Assembly (NCBI GenBank): GCA_000755425.1
Contig: BBMT01000004.1
Span: forward strand, 62,001-126,000
Source: Vibrio maritimus
GTDB lineage: Bacteria; Pseudomonadota; Gammaproteobacteria; Enterobacterales; Vibrionaceae
DNA: 64,000 nucleotides
Direction: 5' to 3'
How positions within the stretch are numbered: the first letter of the stretch is position 1; every line of letters begins with the position of its first letter. Below, piece after piece: positions 49,979-60,437 of the stretch. The translations under genes and the position numbers were made by a program. The notes under the pieces were generated by a model that worked only from the letters and a program-made list of their open reading frames with translations, was not told the DNA's origin and ran no database searches.

Positions 49979-50505
49979 ATTCTTCATCCATGTTAATTGA
50001 AGGGGGCGAAAAACCATTGGTAACGAAACGGTTACTTGGTGACAACAGCTATTTATACCTTTGAAGGCTATACCTGACAACCACATTAAAGAAGAAAACA
50101 GAAAATTATTTTGATTTGAAACAGAAAAGGGCACTAATTAGGTGTTTGTGTATGAAAAGGTAAGGGTTTATAACCCTCTACGTCGATATAAACTGCACAT
50201 TGAAATTGTAATTTCCAATCTTGATCAATCCGTTCCATTCGACATATTTATATGCAACAACCGATATATTTCCGTGGATTGTTTAGAGTAAATCACGTCT
50301 GTACCGGTAAAATTGAGATAGATATGCATTGGATCACACCTGAGTCCAAATGTTGGTTTGAACCGAAAGAACTCTGCTAATGTTGTTATTGTAATACAAT
50401 AGTGCTCAACTTGATTCTTGATGAAGGGTTGTATTGATGTTGTACAAGAGTGGAAGTTGAGCTTCTGATTTGGGTAACAAATGGAACAGTAACTCAGGAG
50501 ACAAT
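49979..50505. other. Divergent promoter region of aspC and the alginate lyase
   Basis: A 527-base gap, AT-rich. A tattgtaatacaatag palindrome at about 50386-50401 and a cttgattcttgatgaaggg stretch are visible, but I see no operator I can name. Confidence 0.35.
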
Positions 50506-52191
50506 ATGAAACCAATAACCTTCCACTCAGTGACGTTAGCAACAGTAATTACAGGACTTTTTAGTGTTTCTACTAGTGCGGCGACCTTTGTGATGGAGAA
50601 AAATGGTACCGGTTATTCCATTGATGGCAACGGCGGTTCTCAACAAGGGCAACAGGTTTACTTATGGGAAACGAACCTTTCAAATGTGAATCAACAATGG
50701 GTTCAGGTCAATCATGGAGATGGATACTACTCATACAAAAAGAGCGGAACAAACCTTTGTTGGGACGGTGGTGATGGCGGCGCACAACGTCAAGCTATTA
50801 CACTCCAGGTATGTGATTCCAGTGATTACAATCAACACTGGCAAAAAATTAAGGTAATTAGCGGAACAGAAATATATCGATTTCAAAAACGTAACGCGAC
50901 AGGTTATTCAATCGATGGAAATGGTGGCGCTGCGCAGGGGCAATTACTATATCTATGGGACTCGAGCGATACGAATGTCAATCAACAATGGCAGCTAACA
51001 AATATAGACAACACGTCGGGAAACAAACTAACTATTGATACTGCATTTGATGATGGAACAGGGCACGGCAGCTATCCTGCGACAAATGCGATCGATGGCA
51101 GTACCGAGTGGAGTAGCCGATGGGCAGCGTCTGGCACACCTGTTAACTTAACGATTCAGCTCCAAGAAACAAGCGATGTGACAGAAGTGGGTATCGCATG
51201 GGGTCAAGGCGACTCGCGAGCTTACACATTTGAAATCTACGCTCGCCCAGGAACAAGTGGCACTTGGACAAAGGTGTTCGATGATGTCAGCAGTGGCAAT
51301 ATAGACGGTATAGAGGTTTTTGATATCGCTGATATTTCAGCAAAGCAAATTCGAATCAAAACATTCAGTAATACCGCTGGAAGTGAGTGGACAAATATCA
51401 ACGAGATTGAAGTCTACGGTGGCACAAGCTCAGGTGGTGGTGAGCCTATTGGAAATGCTCAATATCCATCGGATCTAATGAACAATTACAATCAGTGGAA
51501 GATCACTTATCCAGACGGCACTGAAGATAAGACGTTATATCAGGAGACCAATGAGTACTTCTATGTCAATGACAATCGCAACGGTATTGTTTTCCGCGCT
51601 CCAGTTCGTTCAAACAATGGTACCACTCCAAACTCTAGCTACATTCGTTCTGAGCTTCGTGAACGAGAGGCAGACGGCAGTTCTGATATCTACTGGACGA
51701 CGACAGGTAAGCACGTGGTCTATTCGAAACAAGCGATCACACACCTTCCTATTGTTAAAGATCACTTAGTTGCTACCCAAATCCATGGCAATAAAGCGGC
51801 GGGTATTGATGACTCACTGGTACTTCGACTAGAAGGTTCTCACCTATTCCTATCGTTTAATGGCGGTAAGCTACGTGATGATCTTACAATTAAAACAGAC
51901 TATTCACTTGGAGCCGTACACGAAGTGATGTTCGAAGTGGTCGATGGTAAACACTATGTTTATTACAGCGAAGATGGAAACCTCGAAGCAGCATATACAT
52001 CAGGTAATGCTAGCCAGTACTTAGTGAAAGATGGAACAAGCACAGTTCTGATGGATTTAGACTACGGTGAGGCGTATTTTAAAGTCGGTAACTATACCCA
52101 AAGTAATCCGGAAAAAGAGGGTTCATATACCGATGACCCAGATAACTATGGTGAAGTGGTGGTCTATGACTTCTGGGTTTCTCATGACTAG
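50506..52191 (+). CDS. Secreted alginate lyase (PL7) with ricin-type and F5/8-type binding domains
   Basis: A 561-residue endolytic alginate lyase. A signal peptide ends SVSTSAA. Residues about 25-165 form a beta-trefoil with three QxW repeats (NQQWVQV, NQHWQKI, NQQWQLT). Residues about 170-310 are a CBM32/discoidin domain (YPATNAIDGSTEWSSRW). After a Gly/Ser linker the PL7 domain carries YIRSELRERE, ATQIHG (with catalytic Gln and His) and YFKVGNYTQS. The start follows actcaggagacaat. The triple layout suggests binding to brown-algal walls while cutting. No neighbouring alginate genes, so it stands alone. Confidence 0.93.
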   Translation: MKPITFHSVTLATVITGLFSVSTSAATFVMEKNGTGYSIDGNGGSQQGQQVYLWETNLSNVNQQWVQVNHGDGYYSYKKSGTNLCWDGGDGGAQRQAITLQVCDSSDYNQHWQKIKVISGTEIYRFQKRNATGYSIDGNGGAAQGQLLYLWDSSDTNVNQQWQLTNIDNTSGNKLTIDTAFDDGTGHGSYPATNAIDGSTEWSSRWAASGTPVNLTIQLQETSDVTEVGIAWGQGDSRAYTFEIYARPGTSGTWTKVFDDVSSGNIDGIEVFDIADISAKQIRIKTFSNTAGSEWTNINEIEVYGGTSSGGGEPIGNAQYPSDLMNNYNQWKITYPDGTEDKTLYQETNEYFYVNDNRNGIVFRAPVRSNNGTTPNSSYIRSELREREADGSSDIYWTTTGKHVVYSKQAITHLPIVKDHLVATQIHGNKAAGIDDSLVLRLEGSHLFLSFNGGKLRDDLTIKTDYSLGAVHEVMFEVVDGKHYVYYSEDGNLEAAYTSGNASQYLVKDGTSTVLMDLDYGEAYFKVGNYTQSNPEKEGSYTDDPDNYGEVVVYDFWVSHD

Positions 52192-52247
52192 TTAGCCATT
52201 TGGTTAGTCAACCTTGTAGTAAAGGCTTATAGAAAGGCCTTTGCTGT

Positions 52248-52556
52248 TTAATCATCGAAACCTTTTAGATTGTGTTCAGATTCTATCGCTTGAGTTTCGA
52301 TATCGGGATTTTTCTCGAACTTACTTTTCGCCCAATCATTGAGGTGTTTTAGGATTGCGCTGGCTGCATGCTCTTTAGTTGCCTCTTCACTACTGCCTAC
52401 ATCAAGATCTTGTTTGGGGTGTAAGCCGGTTTCGTCCTCTGCGACATGTAGCCAATCTGGGTGCCAATAATATGGCTGGCCGCTTGTGGACTCCCATTTA
52501 TGTACGCCGTTACTTTCACCAGAGTATTGGATATCGTTCTGTGTAAACTTGCCCAT
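52248..52556 (-). CDS. Small soluble protein of unknown function
   Basis: A 102-residue acidic protein with an aromatic N-terminal half (KWESTSGQPYYWHPDWLHVA) and a helical charged C-terminal half (ASAILKHLNDWAKSKFEKN). ATG 52556 follows atgaggtgtttt. No signal peptide. I do not recognise the family. Convergent with the alginate lyase and alone on its strand. Confidence 0.65.
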   Translation of the reverse strand: MGKFTQNDIQYSGESNGVHKWESTSGQPYYWHPDWLHVAEDETGLHPKQDLDVGSSEEATKEHAASAILKHLNDWAKSKFEKNPDIETQAIESEHNLKGFDD

Positions 52557-52690
52557 CAAAACACCTCATTTTGTTGTTTTTCTTTAATCTAAATGTAGTG
52601 CGATTTTGATGGTTTACCAATGTGAAAAGTGCTTCGAAATCGAAAACTAAGCGCGCATTAATCGAGACTTGAAAACAGTATATCGAGCAA

Positions 52691-52719
52691 TAAAAAAGGC
52701 CACCTATGAGGTGGCCTTT
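52691..52719 (-). terminator. asnS terminator
   Basis: On the minus strand AAAGGCCACC, TCATA loop, GGTGGCCTTTTTTA: a 10-bp stem and T run. Confidence 0.92.
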
Positions 52720-52744
52720 GAAATTACTGTTTCGCAAAATTTGC

Positions 52745-54145
52745 TTAGAAGTTCGCGCTACGTGGTGTACGTGGGAATGGGATAACGTCACGAACGTTGC
52801 CCATGCCTGTTACGTAAGACACTAGACGCTCAAAACCAAGACCGAAGCCTGCGTGAGGTACTGTGCCGTAACGACGTAGGTCGCGGTACCAGTTCATGTG
52901 CTCTGGATCGATGTTCATAGCACGCATGCGGTCATCTAGGATGTCTAGACGCTCTTCACGCTGAGCACCACCGATGATTTCACCGATGCCCGGTGCAAGT
53001 ACGTCCATTGCCGCAACTGTTTTACCATCGTCGTTCAAGCGCATGTAGAATGCCTTGATGTCTTTCGGGTAGTTCTTAACGATAACTGGCGCTTTGAAGT
53101 GCTCTTCCGCTAGGTAACGCTCGTGCTCAGAAGACATATCGATACCCCACTCAACAGGGAATTCGAACTCACGACCAGAATCTAGAAGGATTTGGATTGC
53201 GTCAGTGTAGTCAACTTGTGCAAAGTCAGCATCTACGAACTGCTCTAGGCGAGTGATTGCTTGCTTGTCGATGCGCTGAGCAAAGAACTCAAGGTCATCA
53301 CGACGCTCTGCTAGTACTGCCTTAAATACGTACTTAAGCATGTCTTCAGCTAGTTTAGCTACGTCTTCTAGGTCTGCGAATGCCACTTCAGGCTCAACCA
53401 TCCAGAACTCCGCTAGGTGGCGGCTGGTGTTTGAGTTTTCTGCACGGAACGTAGGACCAAAGGTGTAAACCTTGCTTAGTGCACATGCATAAGCTTCAGC
53501 GTTCAGCTGGCCAGATACGGTTAGGAACGTCTCTTTACCGAAGAAGTCTTCGTTGAAATCTACGTCGCCTTTTTCAGTGCGAGGCAGGTTCTCAAGGTCT
53601 AGAGTAGACACGCGGAACATTTCGCCTGCACCTTCAGCGTCAGACGCTGTGATAAGTGGCGCAGAAGTCCAGAAGAAACCTTGCTCGTGGTAGAAACGGT
53701 GAATCGCTTGAGATAGACAGTTACGAACGCGCGCAACCGCACCAATCACGTTAGTGCGCGGACGAAGGTGTGCTACTTCACGTAGGTACTCGATTGAGTG
53801 ACGAGTCTTAGCCATTGGATAAGTGTCTGCATCTTCAACCCAACCAACCACTTTAACGTCAGTCGCTGCAAGCTCAAAGTCTTGACCTTTCGCTGGAGAT
53901 TCTACGATTTTGCCCGTAACTTCCACTGAACAGCCAGTAGTCAGTTTTAGGACTTCTTCTTCGTAATTATTAAGATTATTTGGGACCACGGCCTGAATCG
54001 GGTCGAAACAAGAGCCGTCGTAGATGGCAAGGAAAGAGATTCCAGCTTTGGAATCACGACGCGAACGGATCCAGCCGCGAACAGTTACTTCACTGTCTAC
54101 CGCTAGCTTACCGCTTAGTACGTCAGTTACAGGCGCGTAAGTCAT
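52745..54145 (-). CDS. asnS: Asparaginyl-tRNA synthetase
   Basis: A 466-residue class IIb enzyme charging tRNA-Asn. N-terminal anticodon-binding domain ([20 protein letters not shown]). Catalytic domain motifs 2 ([18 protein letters not shown]) and 3 ([15 protein letters not shown]) are perfect, and it ends [14 protein letters not shown] 54145 gives the family's usual length; starts at 54208 and 54160 are upstream alternatives. Intact. Confidence 0.97.
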   Translation of the reverse strand: MTYAPVTDVLSGKLAVDSEVTVRGWIRSRRDSKAGISFLAIYDGSCFDPIQAVVPNNLNNYEEEVLKLTTGCSVEVTGKIVESPAKGQDFELAATDVKVVGWVEDADTYPMAKTRHSIEYLREVAHLRPRTNVIGAVARVRNCLSQAIHRFYHEQGFFWTSAPLITASDAEGAGEMFRVSTLDLENLPRTEKGDVDFNEDFFGKETFLTVSGQLNAEAYACALSKVYTFGPTFRAENSNTSRHLAEFWMVEPEVAFADLEDVAKLAEDMLKYVFKAVLAERRDDLEFFAQRIDKQAITRLEQFVDADFAQVDYTDAIQILLDSGREFEFPVEWGIDMSSEHERYLAEEHFKAPVIVKNYPKDIKAFYMRLNDDGKTVAAMDVLAPGIGEIIGGAQREERLDILDDRMRAMNIDPEHMNWYRDLRRYGTVPHAGFGLGFERLVSYVTGMGNVRDVIPFPRTPRSANF

Positions 54146-54269
54146 GTTATTAATCATCTCCATGGAGGTAACAATACAACCAATGATATTTGACCAATAA
54201 TTAGTCAACTCATTGGGTTGCTACTAAATTTCTTTTCAAAGGGACATATTACCTGTCAATTTTCACGGT

Positions 54270-55889
54270 TCAACCTTTATTGTGGTTATTAAGCATAAAT
54301 TGATTAAGTAATGTCTCCAACTGATGAGAAAGCTGTTGTAAGTCCATGCTGATTTGATGCGTTTGGGTCGCGCTGCTGGATGTCTCGTTTGCGTGCTCTG
54401 TGATGATGGCGGTTTTTTCGCCGACACTTTCACTGGTTTGGCGGTTGGCTTGGATCTGATCCTGCACTTGGCTAGCAAGCTCTGTCGTTGATTCAATTTG
54501 CGACACCACCGTCTGCATTTTGCGAGCAAGGGCTTGTACTTCATCAGCGCGCTGGTGGGCAGTGTCGGACACTTGATTGACCGCGTTAACAGAGAAACTG
54601 CTGCCTTGTTGGAACTTGGCGATAATTGTTTCAATATCGTTGGTCGCTTCAGTCGTTCGGCTGGCAAGGGAGCGAACTTCATCGGCGACAACGGCAAAGC
54701 CTCGACCTTGTTCGCCGGCACGTGCTGCTTCAATGGCTGCATTGAGCGCCAACAGATTCGTTTGGTCAGCAATGCCTTTTATGGTGGACAGGATCGCAGA
54801 GACTTGTTCCGTTTGCTCATTGAGCTCAGAGATGTGCGTTGAGACTTGGGTGATGTCTTGAACCAAGGACTCGATATCGTCACTGGCGTTTTTCGCTTCT
54901 ATGCTACTTAGACGAGTAAGCTCACAGGTATCCTGCATTAATTGTGAGGCGCGCTGTGTTGCTTCGCTGACGGTTGCCTGTTGCTCTTTTAGCATCTGCA
55001 TGTTGGCTTCGACCGCAGCGGTTTCATCAAGCTGACGCTTGGCTGTCGACTCATTGTTTTGCGCGATGTCAGTAAGTTTGTCGGCATTGCCACTGACGGT
55101 TTGAGCGGTCGACTGCACTTTAACTAGGCTGTGTGAAACAGTATCTAAGAAGTCATTGATATCATTAGTAAGATCGCCAACTTCGTCGTTTTGCTTGCCT
55201 TCTAAACGAATGGAGAGATCTTTGCTGCCACTCACTCGCGTCATAAATTTCGATGTGGTTTGCACTGGACCTACGATAAAGCGTCTTGCAATGAAAATGG
55301 TCGCGAGGTAGCCGATAAACGCAATGGCGGCCATAATAGCGACGGCAATCGCGGTACGCTTGTTGATCATGCTATTTACATGACTGAGATTATACTCAAT
55401 ACGAATCGCACCTAGCACTTCACCTTCTTGCGCCATGTGGCAAGCAATACAGTTGGTGCCACGGTAGTCTTCGCTCGCTTTCATTGGCAGTGCGACAACA
55501 AGGCCTTGACCCCATTCGGCTTTAAATGGTTCGAGGACTGTTTCGCCGAGCAGTGCACGTCTGTCGATATCATCAAGCGCAACTTGATTATCCAATCCCG
55601 AGCCATAGAGCTTACTTACCGCATCGCCACGTAGCACTCTAACATTCTCGATATTCTCTTGGGCGAGAGCTTTACCACGGAGGGTCTCTTTTTGCGCCAT
55701 GGTGCCAGTGAGCATCATCATATTCAAACTATCGAAGTAGTTGCTAGCTTTATCTTCCAGCTGTTCGCTAAGGACAGAATATATAAGATCACGTTGTTGG
55801 TTGTATTGATAAATGGTTGAAATGACAACAACGGTGCCAAAAACCAAGATAAGTGCGAGTAAGAGTTTATTTGTTATAGTGAGTCGCAT
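54270..55889 (-). CDS. Methyl-accepting chemotaxis protein with periplasmic CxxCH motif
   Basis: A 539-residue chemoreceptor. An N-terminal helix ([17 protein letters not shown]) precedes a periplasmic domain of about 150 residues that contains CIACH, a c-type haem motif, inside [21 protein letters not shown] second helix ([20 protein letters not shown]), HAMP and the signalling tip [20 protein letters not shown] follow. I infer a sensor for redox state, oxygen or NO. The layout recalls the Tll0287/DUF3365-like sensors. Haem attachment is not shown. The gene is intact and alone. Confidence 0.9.
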   Translation of the reverse strand: MRLTITNKLLLALILVFGTVVVISTIYQYNQQRDLIYSVLSEQLEDKASNYFDSLNMMMLTGTMAQKETLRGKALAQENIENVRVLRGDAVSKLYGSGLDNQVALDDIDRRALLGETVLEPFKAEWGQGLVVALPMKASEDYRGTNCIACHMAQEGEVLGAIRIEYNLSHVNSMINKRTAIAVAIMAAIAFIGYLATIFIARRFIVGPVQTTSKFMTRVSGSKDLSIRLEGKQNDEVGDLTNDINDFLDTVSHSLVKVQSTAQTVSGNADKLTDIAQNNESTAKRQLDETAAVEANMQMLKEQQATVSEATQRASQLMQDTCELTRLSSIEAKNASDDIESLVQDITQVSTHISELNEQTEQVSAILSTIKGIADQTNLLALNAAIEAARAGEQGRGFAVVADEVRSLASRTTEATNDIETIIAKFQQGSSFSVNAVNQVSDTAHQRADEVQALARKMQTVVSQIESTTELASQVQDQIQANRQTSESVGEKTAIITEHANETSSSATQTHQISMDLQQLSHQLETLLNQFMLNNHNKG

Positions 55890-56191
55890 AATTATATTGT
55901 TAATTGTATGGGCTGACAGGGTGAATATTAAGTTAATGAATAAGTGTCGGGGAAGTGATTTTGTGGCAAAACCTCGCAAAGCTCATGGTTTTTTGTGCAA
56001 ACTGAACCAATTATGAGAAATCATCCAAACTGCATAAAAGCTTTTTACCACCAAGTTATAACAAGAGTGAATCGTCGCGACTGGTTTATAAGATGGTCAC
56101 GGAATCTTAATCAGTTCCTGACCCTCTATTGACAGAGCGATAGTGGGCAAAGAGTAAAACCAATAACAACTGTAACCAAATGTTATTGAGC
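55890..56191. other. Intergenic region without recognised features
   Basis: The divergent promoters of the chemoreceptor and the glycosyltransferase cluster must lie here. I see no repeat, operator or RNA gene. Confidence 0.3.
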
Positions 56192-56779
56192 ATGTCTGCA
56201 CAACGTTTTGATCTTAAAGAAAACACCAAGCCAAAGGTGTCGGGTAAAGGCGTTTATCGTTTAGCGATATTCGTCTTTCTTGCGCTACTGTCGATGTATT
56301 ATTTGTGGGTTCTATATTTAGCGGCGCACCCGCAAGTCAATACTGCCTATCGCACCTATTATATTGATAAACAAACACTCTATTGGGCGAAGGACAATAC
56401 GCAACTCTTTTGGCCAGACTCTGGTGTCATTGACACCTCAGAAAACCAACCTTTTTTCGGTCGGAAGGGGTGGGCTGTGAAATCTGACTCGCATGGCAGA
56501 GAGTTGGTGCACAACGGAAATGTATTTTTTAATTTAGGAGCAGCGCCAATTCATTCCATTCGCGTGAAGTTATCGTTGACGCACTCGATAACCGAGCCCG
56601 TGTATGTCTCCCTAGATGGTCACAAGCAAGTGAGGTTGCTACCGCATGACCTCAATGCGTTGGAAGCCACGCTTCCTGCATCGCAATATTCTAAAGGTGT
56701 TTCGCTACATCAAATACAGTTAGAGACCCCCGCAAGCCTTAACGTCAATCAAATTTCGATAACCGAGGTAGCTCAATGA
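56192..56779 (+). CDS. Membrane-anchored protein of unknown function in a glycosyltransferase operon
   Basis: A 195-residue protein with one N-terminal membrane helix (LAIFVFLALLSMYYLWVLYL) and a periplasmic beta-rich domain (FFNLGAAPIHSIRVKLSL). The ATG at 56192 is chosen over 56180. The stop overlaps the glycosyltransferase start (ATGA), so translation is coupled. I do not recognise a family. The context implies a role in building a surface or lipid-linked glycan. Confidence 0.7.
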   Translation: MSAQRFDLKENTKPKVSGKGVYRLAIFVFLALLSMYYLWVLYLAAHPQVNTAYRTYYIDKQTLYWAKDNTQLFWPDSGVIDTSENQPFFGRKGWAVKSDSHGRELVHNGNVFFNLGAAPIHSIRVKLSLTHSITEPVYVSLDGHKQVRLLPHDLNALEATLPASQYSKGVSLHQIQLETPASLNVNQISITEVAQ

Positions 56780-57768
56780 AACATATAAATAACTATACGT
56801 TGTCGATTTTGGTTCCCGTGTATAACGAGCAAGAGTCGATATTACCGTTTATGGATGCGGTAGATACCAGTCTTAATTCGATTAAAGATAAGCTAGATAT
56901 TGTCTTTGTTAACGATGGCAGTAGCGATAGTACGAAACAAATTATCGAATCCGTTATCGAGTTGGATTCTCGAGTGAGCTTAGTCAATTTGGCCAGAAAC
57001 TTTGGTAAAGAGTCTGCAATGACAGCTGGGCTGGATCATGTTCAAGGTGATGCGTGTGTGATCATGGATGTGGATCTGCAAGACCCACCCGAGCTTATTC
57101 TTAAGTTTCTTGAACTTTGGCAGACCGGTGACTGGGATACTGTGTATGGCGTAAGAGTGGATCGTTCCAAAGATACTTGGGTAAAGCGCATCACTGCTGG
57201 TGGTTTTTATCGCTTTTTTAACTGGATCGCTGCTGATACTAAGATCCCGGAAAATGCAGGGGATTTTCGTCTTATCGATAGAACGGTCATTGATGCTATT
57301 CGCCAGCTTCCTGAGCGCAATCGTTTCATGAAAGGTCTATTAGCATGGACGGCCTTTCGTTCGACAGGGGTTGAATTTGAGCGGCCGGAGCGTGTTGCGG
57401 GTGAAACTAAGTTCAATTACTGGAAGCTATGGAACTTTGCAATAGACGGTATTTTTAGTTTCACCGCGTGGCCTTTGCGTATTTGGGGTTTTGTTGGCTG
57501 CGCAATATCGGGTCTGGCGTTTCTTTTCATGTTGAAGATCATCATTGGGGCGACGTTCTTTGGTATCAAGACACCTGGCTACGCATCGACGATAAGCGTG
57601 GTGCTGTTTTTGGGCGGAATACAGCTCATTTCGCTTGGTGTAATCGGCGGGTATGTCAGCAGAATATACAGAGAAATAAAACAGCGCCCCATCTATCTCA
57701 TAGAAGGTGTATATGGAAGATACCAATCCGTTACCCAACCAAAGCACACAATCTCTAAGGCGGGTTAA
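56776..57768 (+). CDS. Family 2 glycosyltransferase, GtrB/polyprenyl-phosphate sugar transferase type
   Basis: A 330-residue enzyme that moves a sugar from a nucleotide donor to a polyprenyl phosphate. The GT-A domain shows ILVPVYNEQESI, FVNDGSSDST, the metal motif in MDVDLQDPP and NAGDFRLIDR. Two C-terminal membrane helices (about residues 230-300) end with GEYVSRIYREIKQRP-like GGYVSRIYREIKQRP. It matches the GtrB/DPM1 group. Start overlaps the upstream stop. Confidence 0.92.
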   Translation: MKHINNYTLSILVPVYNEQESILPFMDAVDTSLNSIKDKLDIVFVNDGSSDSTKQIIESVIELDSRVSLVNLARNFGKESAMTAGLDHVQGDACVIMDVDLQDPPELILKFLELWQTGDWDTVYGVRVDRSKDTWVKRITAGGFYRFFNWIAADTKIPENAGDFRLIDRTVIDAIRQLPERNRFMKGLLAWTAFRSTGVEFERPERVAGETKFNYWKLWNFAIDGIFSFTAWPLRIWGFVGCAISGLAFLFMLKIIIGATFFGIKTPGYASTISVVLFLGGIQLISLGVIGGYVSRIYREIKQRPIYLIEGVYGRYQSVTQPKHTISKAG

Positions 57769-57772
57769 TAAG

Positions 57773-58901
57773 ATGGAAAATAACAAACCTACCTTGCGAT
57801 CAGCAAACAGCAGTGGATGTTGATTATTGTGGCAGTATTAGTAAGCCGAGCCGTGTTATATGGAACGGGTCTAATTGGTACCCACGCATACAATCCAGAG
57901 ACAGTCGCTAATCTAGATCTATGGAAGCAAATCTGTCGTTTTGATTGTATGTGGTTTCAGCGCATCGCTGATGATGGCTACGCATTAGTGCCAACTTACA
58001 TGAAAGGAGCAATGCCGCCAACTGGCATTTATGCCGGTCTCTCCCTATTTAGGAAAATGGATGTCTTGGCTAGTGGGGGATACCAACTTAGCGTTGATCT
58101 TAGTTTCAAACCTAACGTTTGTACTTAGCATTGTCGTCTTTCTAAAGGCGCTCAAGCAGCTTTCTATTCGCGAAGAGATGCAAGAAGTCGCTATCTGGCT
58201 TATGTGCTTCTCGCCATACGGGGTATACGCTCTGTCTGGATATTCAGAGCCACTTTATATCGCTTTGATAAGTGGAGTGTTTATCGCGTGTTACCGCCAA
58301 AACTGGTGGTTAGTCGGATTATTAGGTCTTGTTGCAGCAATCACTCGTAATTTAGGTGTGATGTTAGTGTTTTCAGTGCTGATATTCGGTGTACAAGCGT
58401 ATGGAGCAAGTAGCTTTTATCGGCTAAAAGATAACGCACTGTCGGTCATCGGGGCTATCTGGCTGATTCCGCTAGGCTTCTTTACATACATGATGTATTT
58501 GCACTTCCATATGGGAGATGCCCTTGCATTTGGTCATATTCAGATTGCTTGGGGTAGGGTAGTGAGTAATCCTATTGAGTGGTTAATCTATGGCGTGGAA
58601 ACAGGCGGAGCGAAACTTTATCTAGTCATCGTTGCTCTGATGGGGTTTGCTCTGAATGGGTATCTATTTGCTAAAAAGCGCTACGCGGAAGCCGTGTTCA
58701 TGCTTATTAACCTGCTAATTCCCCTCTCTTCAGGGTTAATGCAATGCCTAGATACATCTTTGGCTTGTACCCACGTATCTTGCGATAATTCTGTTACTGG
58801 ACAACTATCCTAAAGCCCGAATGCCAACATTACTGGCGGGAGCCACGCTCTCAACCTTCTTCGCGATAGGGTTTTATTCAAACGTATTTTTCACTGTTTA
58901 G
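57773..58901 (+). CDS. PIG-V-like integral membrane glycosyltransferase, about four frameshifts
   Basis: A polytopic membrane protein, about 376 residues repaired, with many hydrophobic helices and the luminal motif ICRFDCMWFQRIADDGY, like mannosyltransferases of the PIG-V group that use polyprenyl-linked sugars. It starts at ATG 57773, four bases after the GT2 gene. Breaks are near 57800, near 58040 (a plus-one or minus-two change), at 58755 and at 58782. The repaired tail reads PRYIFGLYPRILAIILLLDN and ends at 58901. Presumed to transfer the sugar that GT2 loads on the lipid carrier. So many breaks leave true decay possible. Confidence 0.7.
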
Positions 58902-58922
58902 AAAACAAAAAGTGTGGAAAAC

Positions 58923-58951
58923 AAAAAACCGAAGCCTTGGCTTCGGTTTTT
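58923..58951. terminator. Bidirectional terminator
   Basis: AAAACCGAAGCC, TT, GGCTTCGGTTTT with A and T runs on either side. It ends the glycosyltransferase operon and the convergent sdaA. Confidence 0.9.
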
Positions 58952-58971
58952 AATATGCATGCTAATGAAAA

Positions 58972-60333
58972 TTAGCACACGACCTTGATTGCCAAACCAC
59001 CTTGAGACGTCTCACGGTACTTAGCGTTCATGTCTTTGCCTGTTTCAAGCATAGTTTCAATCACTTTATCGAGTGAAACACGTGGAGCAGATGCGCGGCG
59101 AAGAGCCATACGTGTCGAGTTAATTGCTTTTACAGCAGCAATACCATTGCGCTCGATACATGGCACTTGCACTTGGCCTGCAACTGGGTCACAAGTCAAA
59201 CCTAGGTTATGCTCCATAGCAATTTCAGCAGCCATACAAACTTGTTCAGGGCTACCGCCCATAAGCTCTGCAAGACCAGCAGCAGCCATTGAACATGCTA
59301 CGCCAACTTCACCTTGGCAGCCTACTTCTGCACCAGAAATAGATGCATTTTGCTTGTACAAACCACCGATTGCACCAGATGCAGCAAAGAAGCGGATGTA
59401 ATCTTTCTCGGTAACGGTTTGAATGAACTTGTCATAGTAAGCCAGAACCGCTGGAATGATACCGCATGCACCGTTCGTTGGTGCTGTAACCACTCGGCCG
59501 CCTGCTGCGTTCTCTTCGTTTACCGCAAACGCAAACATGTTAACCCAGTCAACGACTGACATTGGATCCGTTGTGGTTTTTTCTGATGTGATTAATTGCT
59601 GACGAAGCGCTGCAGCACGGCGTGGAACGCGTAGAGGACCTGGCAGAATACCTTCTGTATTCATACCACGTTCCATACATTCGCGCATGGTACGCCAGAT
59701 GTTTGCAAAGTAAGTGCGCGTCTCTTCATCAGAATGAACCGCGTGCTCATTTGCCATTACGAGTGTGCTAATAGAAAGACCGTTGTCTTTACATAGGTTA
59801 ACGAGTTCCTCAGCAGAGTTGAACTCATAAGGTGCTTTGAGAGCAGAGACTTCTTCTTTGCCAAAGTTTTCCTCGTCAACGATGAAGCCACCGCCAATCG
59901 AGTAGTAAGTTTTTGAGTAAGCGAGTTCTTCGTCGATCCACGCGTGGATCTGCATACCGTTTTCATGCAGCTCTAAGTTGGTTGAATGAAAGTTCATTCC
60001 GCCTTCACGAGGGAAGGAAACCGTATGGCAATGCATACCAACCGGAAGACGTTCTGTCTCTTCTACGCGAGCAATAAATCCTGGGATAGAGTCGATGTCG
60101 ACTTTTTCTGGCGAGTTCCCCGCCAAACCCATGATGATAGCGATATCTGTGTGGTGACCTTTCCCTGTCAGTGATAGTGATCCATAAACATCTACAGTGA
60201 TCTTAGTGATGTCTCTTAGCTTGCCCATAGTGCGTAGGTCATCGATGAACTCTTTACCGGCTTTCATCGGACCGACGGTGTGTGAGCTTGAAGGACCAAC
60301 ACCAATTTTGTAGATATCAAAAACACTGATCAT
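58972..60333 (-). CDS. sdaA: L-serine ammonia-lyase (iron-sulfur type)
   Basis: A 453-residue single-chain serine dehydratase making pyruvate and ammonia. The N-terminal domain starts [20 protein letters not shown]. Cluster and catalytic parts are [28 protein letters not shown] and [17 protein letters not shown]. Oxygen-sensitive 4Fe-4S chemistry is known for the family. It follows sdaC on the same strand, so import and deamination of serine are one unit. Confidence 0.96.
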   Translation of the reverse strand: MISVFDIYKIGVGPSSSHTVGPMKAGKEFIDDLRTMGKLRDITKITVDVYGSLSLTGKGHHTDIAIIMGLAGNSPEKVDIDSIPGFIARVEETERLPVGMHCHTVSFPREGGMNFHSTNLELHENGMQIHAWIDEELAYSKTYYSIGGGFIVDEENFGKEEVSALKAPYEFNSAEELVNLCKDNGLSISTLVMANEHAVHSDEETRTYFANIWRTMRECMERGMNTEGILPGPLRVPRRAAALRQQLITSEKTTTDPMSVVDWVNMFAFAVNEENAAGGRVVTAPTNGACGIIPAVLAYYDKFIQTVTEKDYIRFFAASGAIGGLYKQNASISGAEVGCQGEVGVACSMAAAGLAELMGGSPEQVCMAAEIAMEHNLGLTCDPVAGQVQVPCIERNGIAAVKAINSTRMALRRASAPRVSLDKVIETMLETGKDMNAKYRETSQGGLAIKVVC

Positions 60334-60352
60334 ACTGATTTGCCTCTAGAAA

Positions 60353-60375
60353 AGCCCCTATACAAGGTAGGGGCT
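60353..60375 (-). other. Hairpin between sdaC and sdaA
   Basis: An 8-bp stem AGCCCCTA/TAGGGGCT with a seven-base loop lies 19 bases before the sdaA start. It is not followed by a T run on the transcribed strand, so it may tune sdaA translation or the stability of the message. Confidence 0.5.
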
Positions 60376-60437
60376 CAAATTATCGTTATTGTGTATCGAG
60401 ATACGGTTTAATCGAGATGTTCAATTGACAGCGTCAA

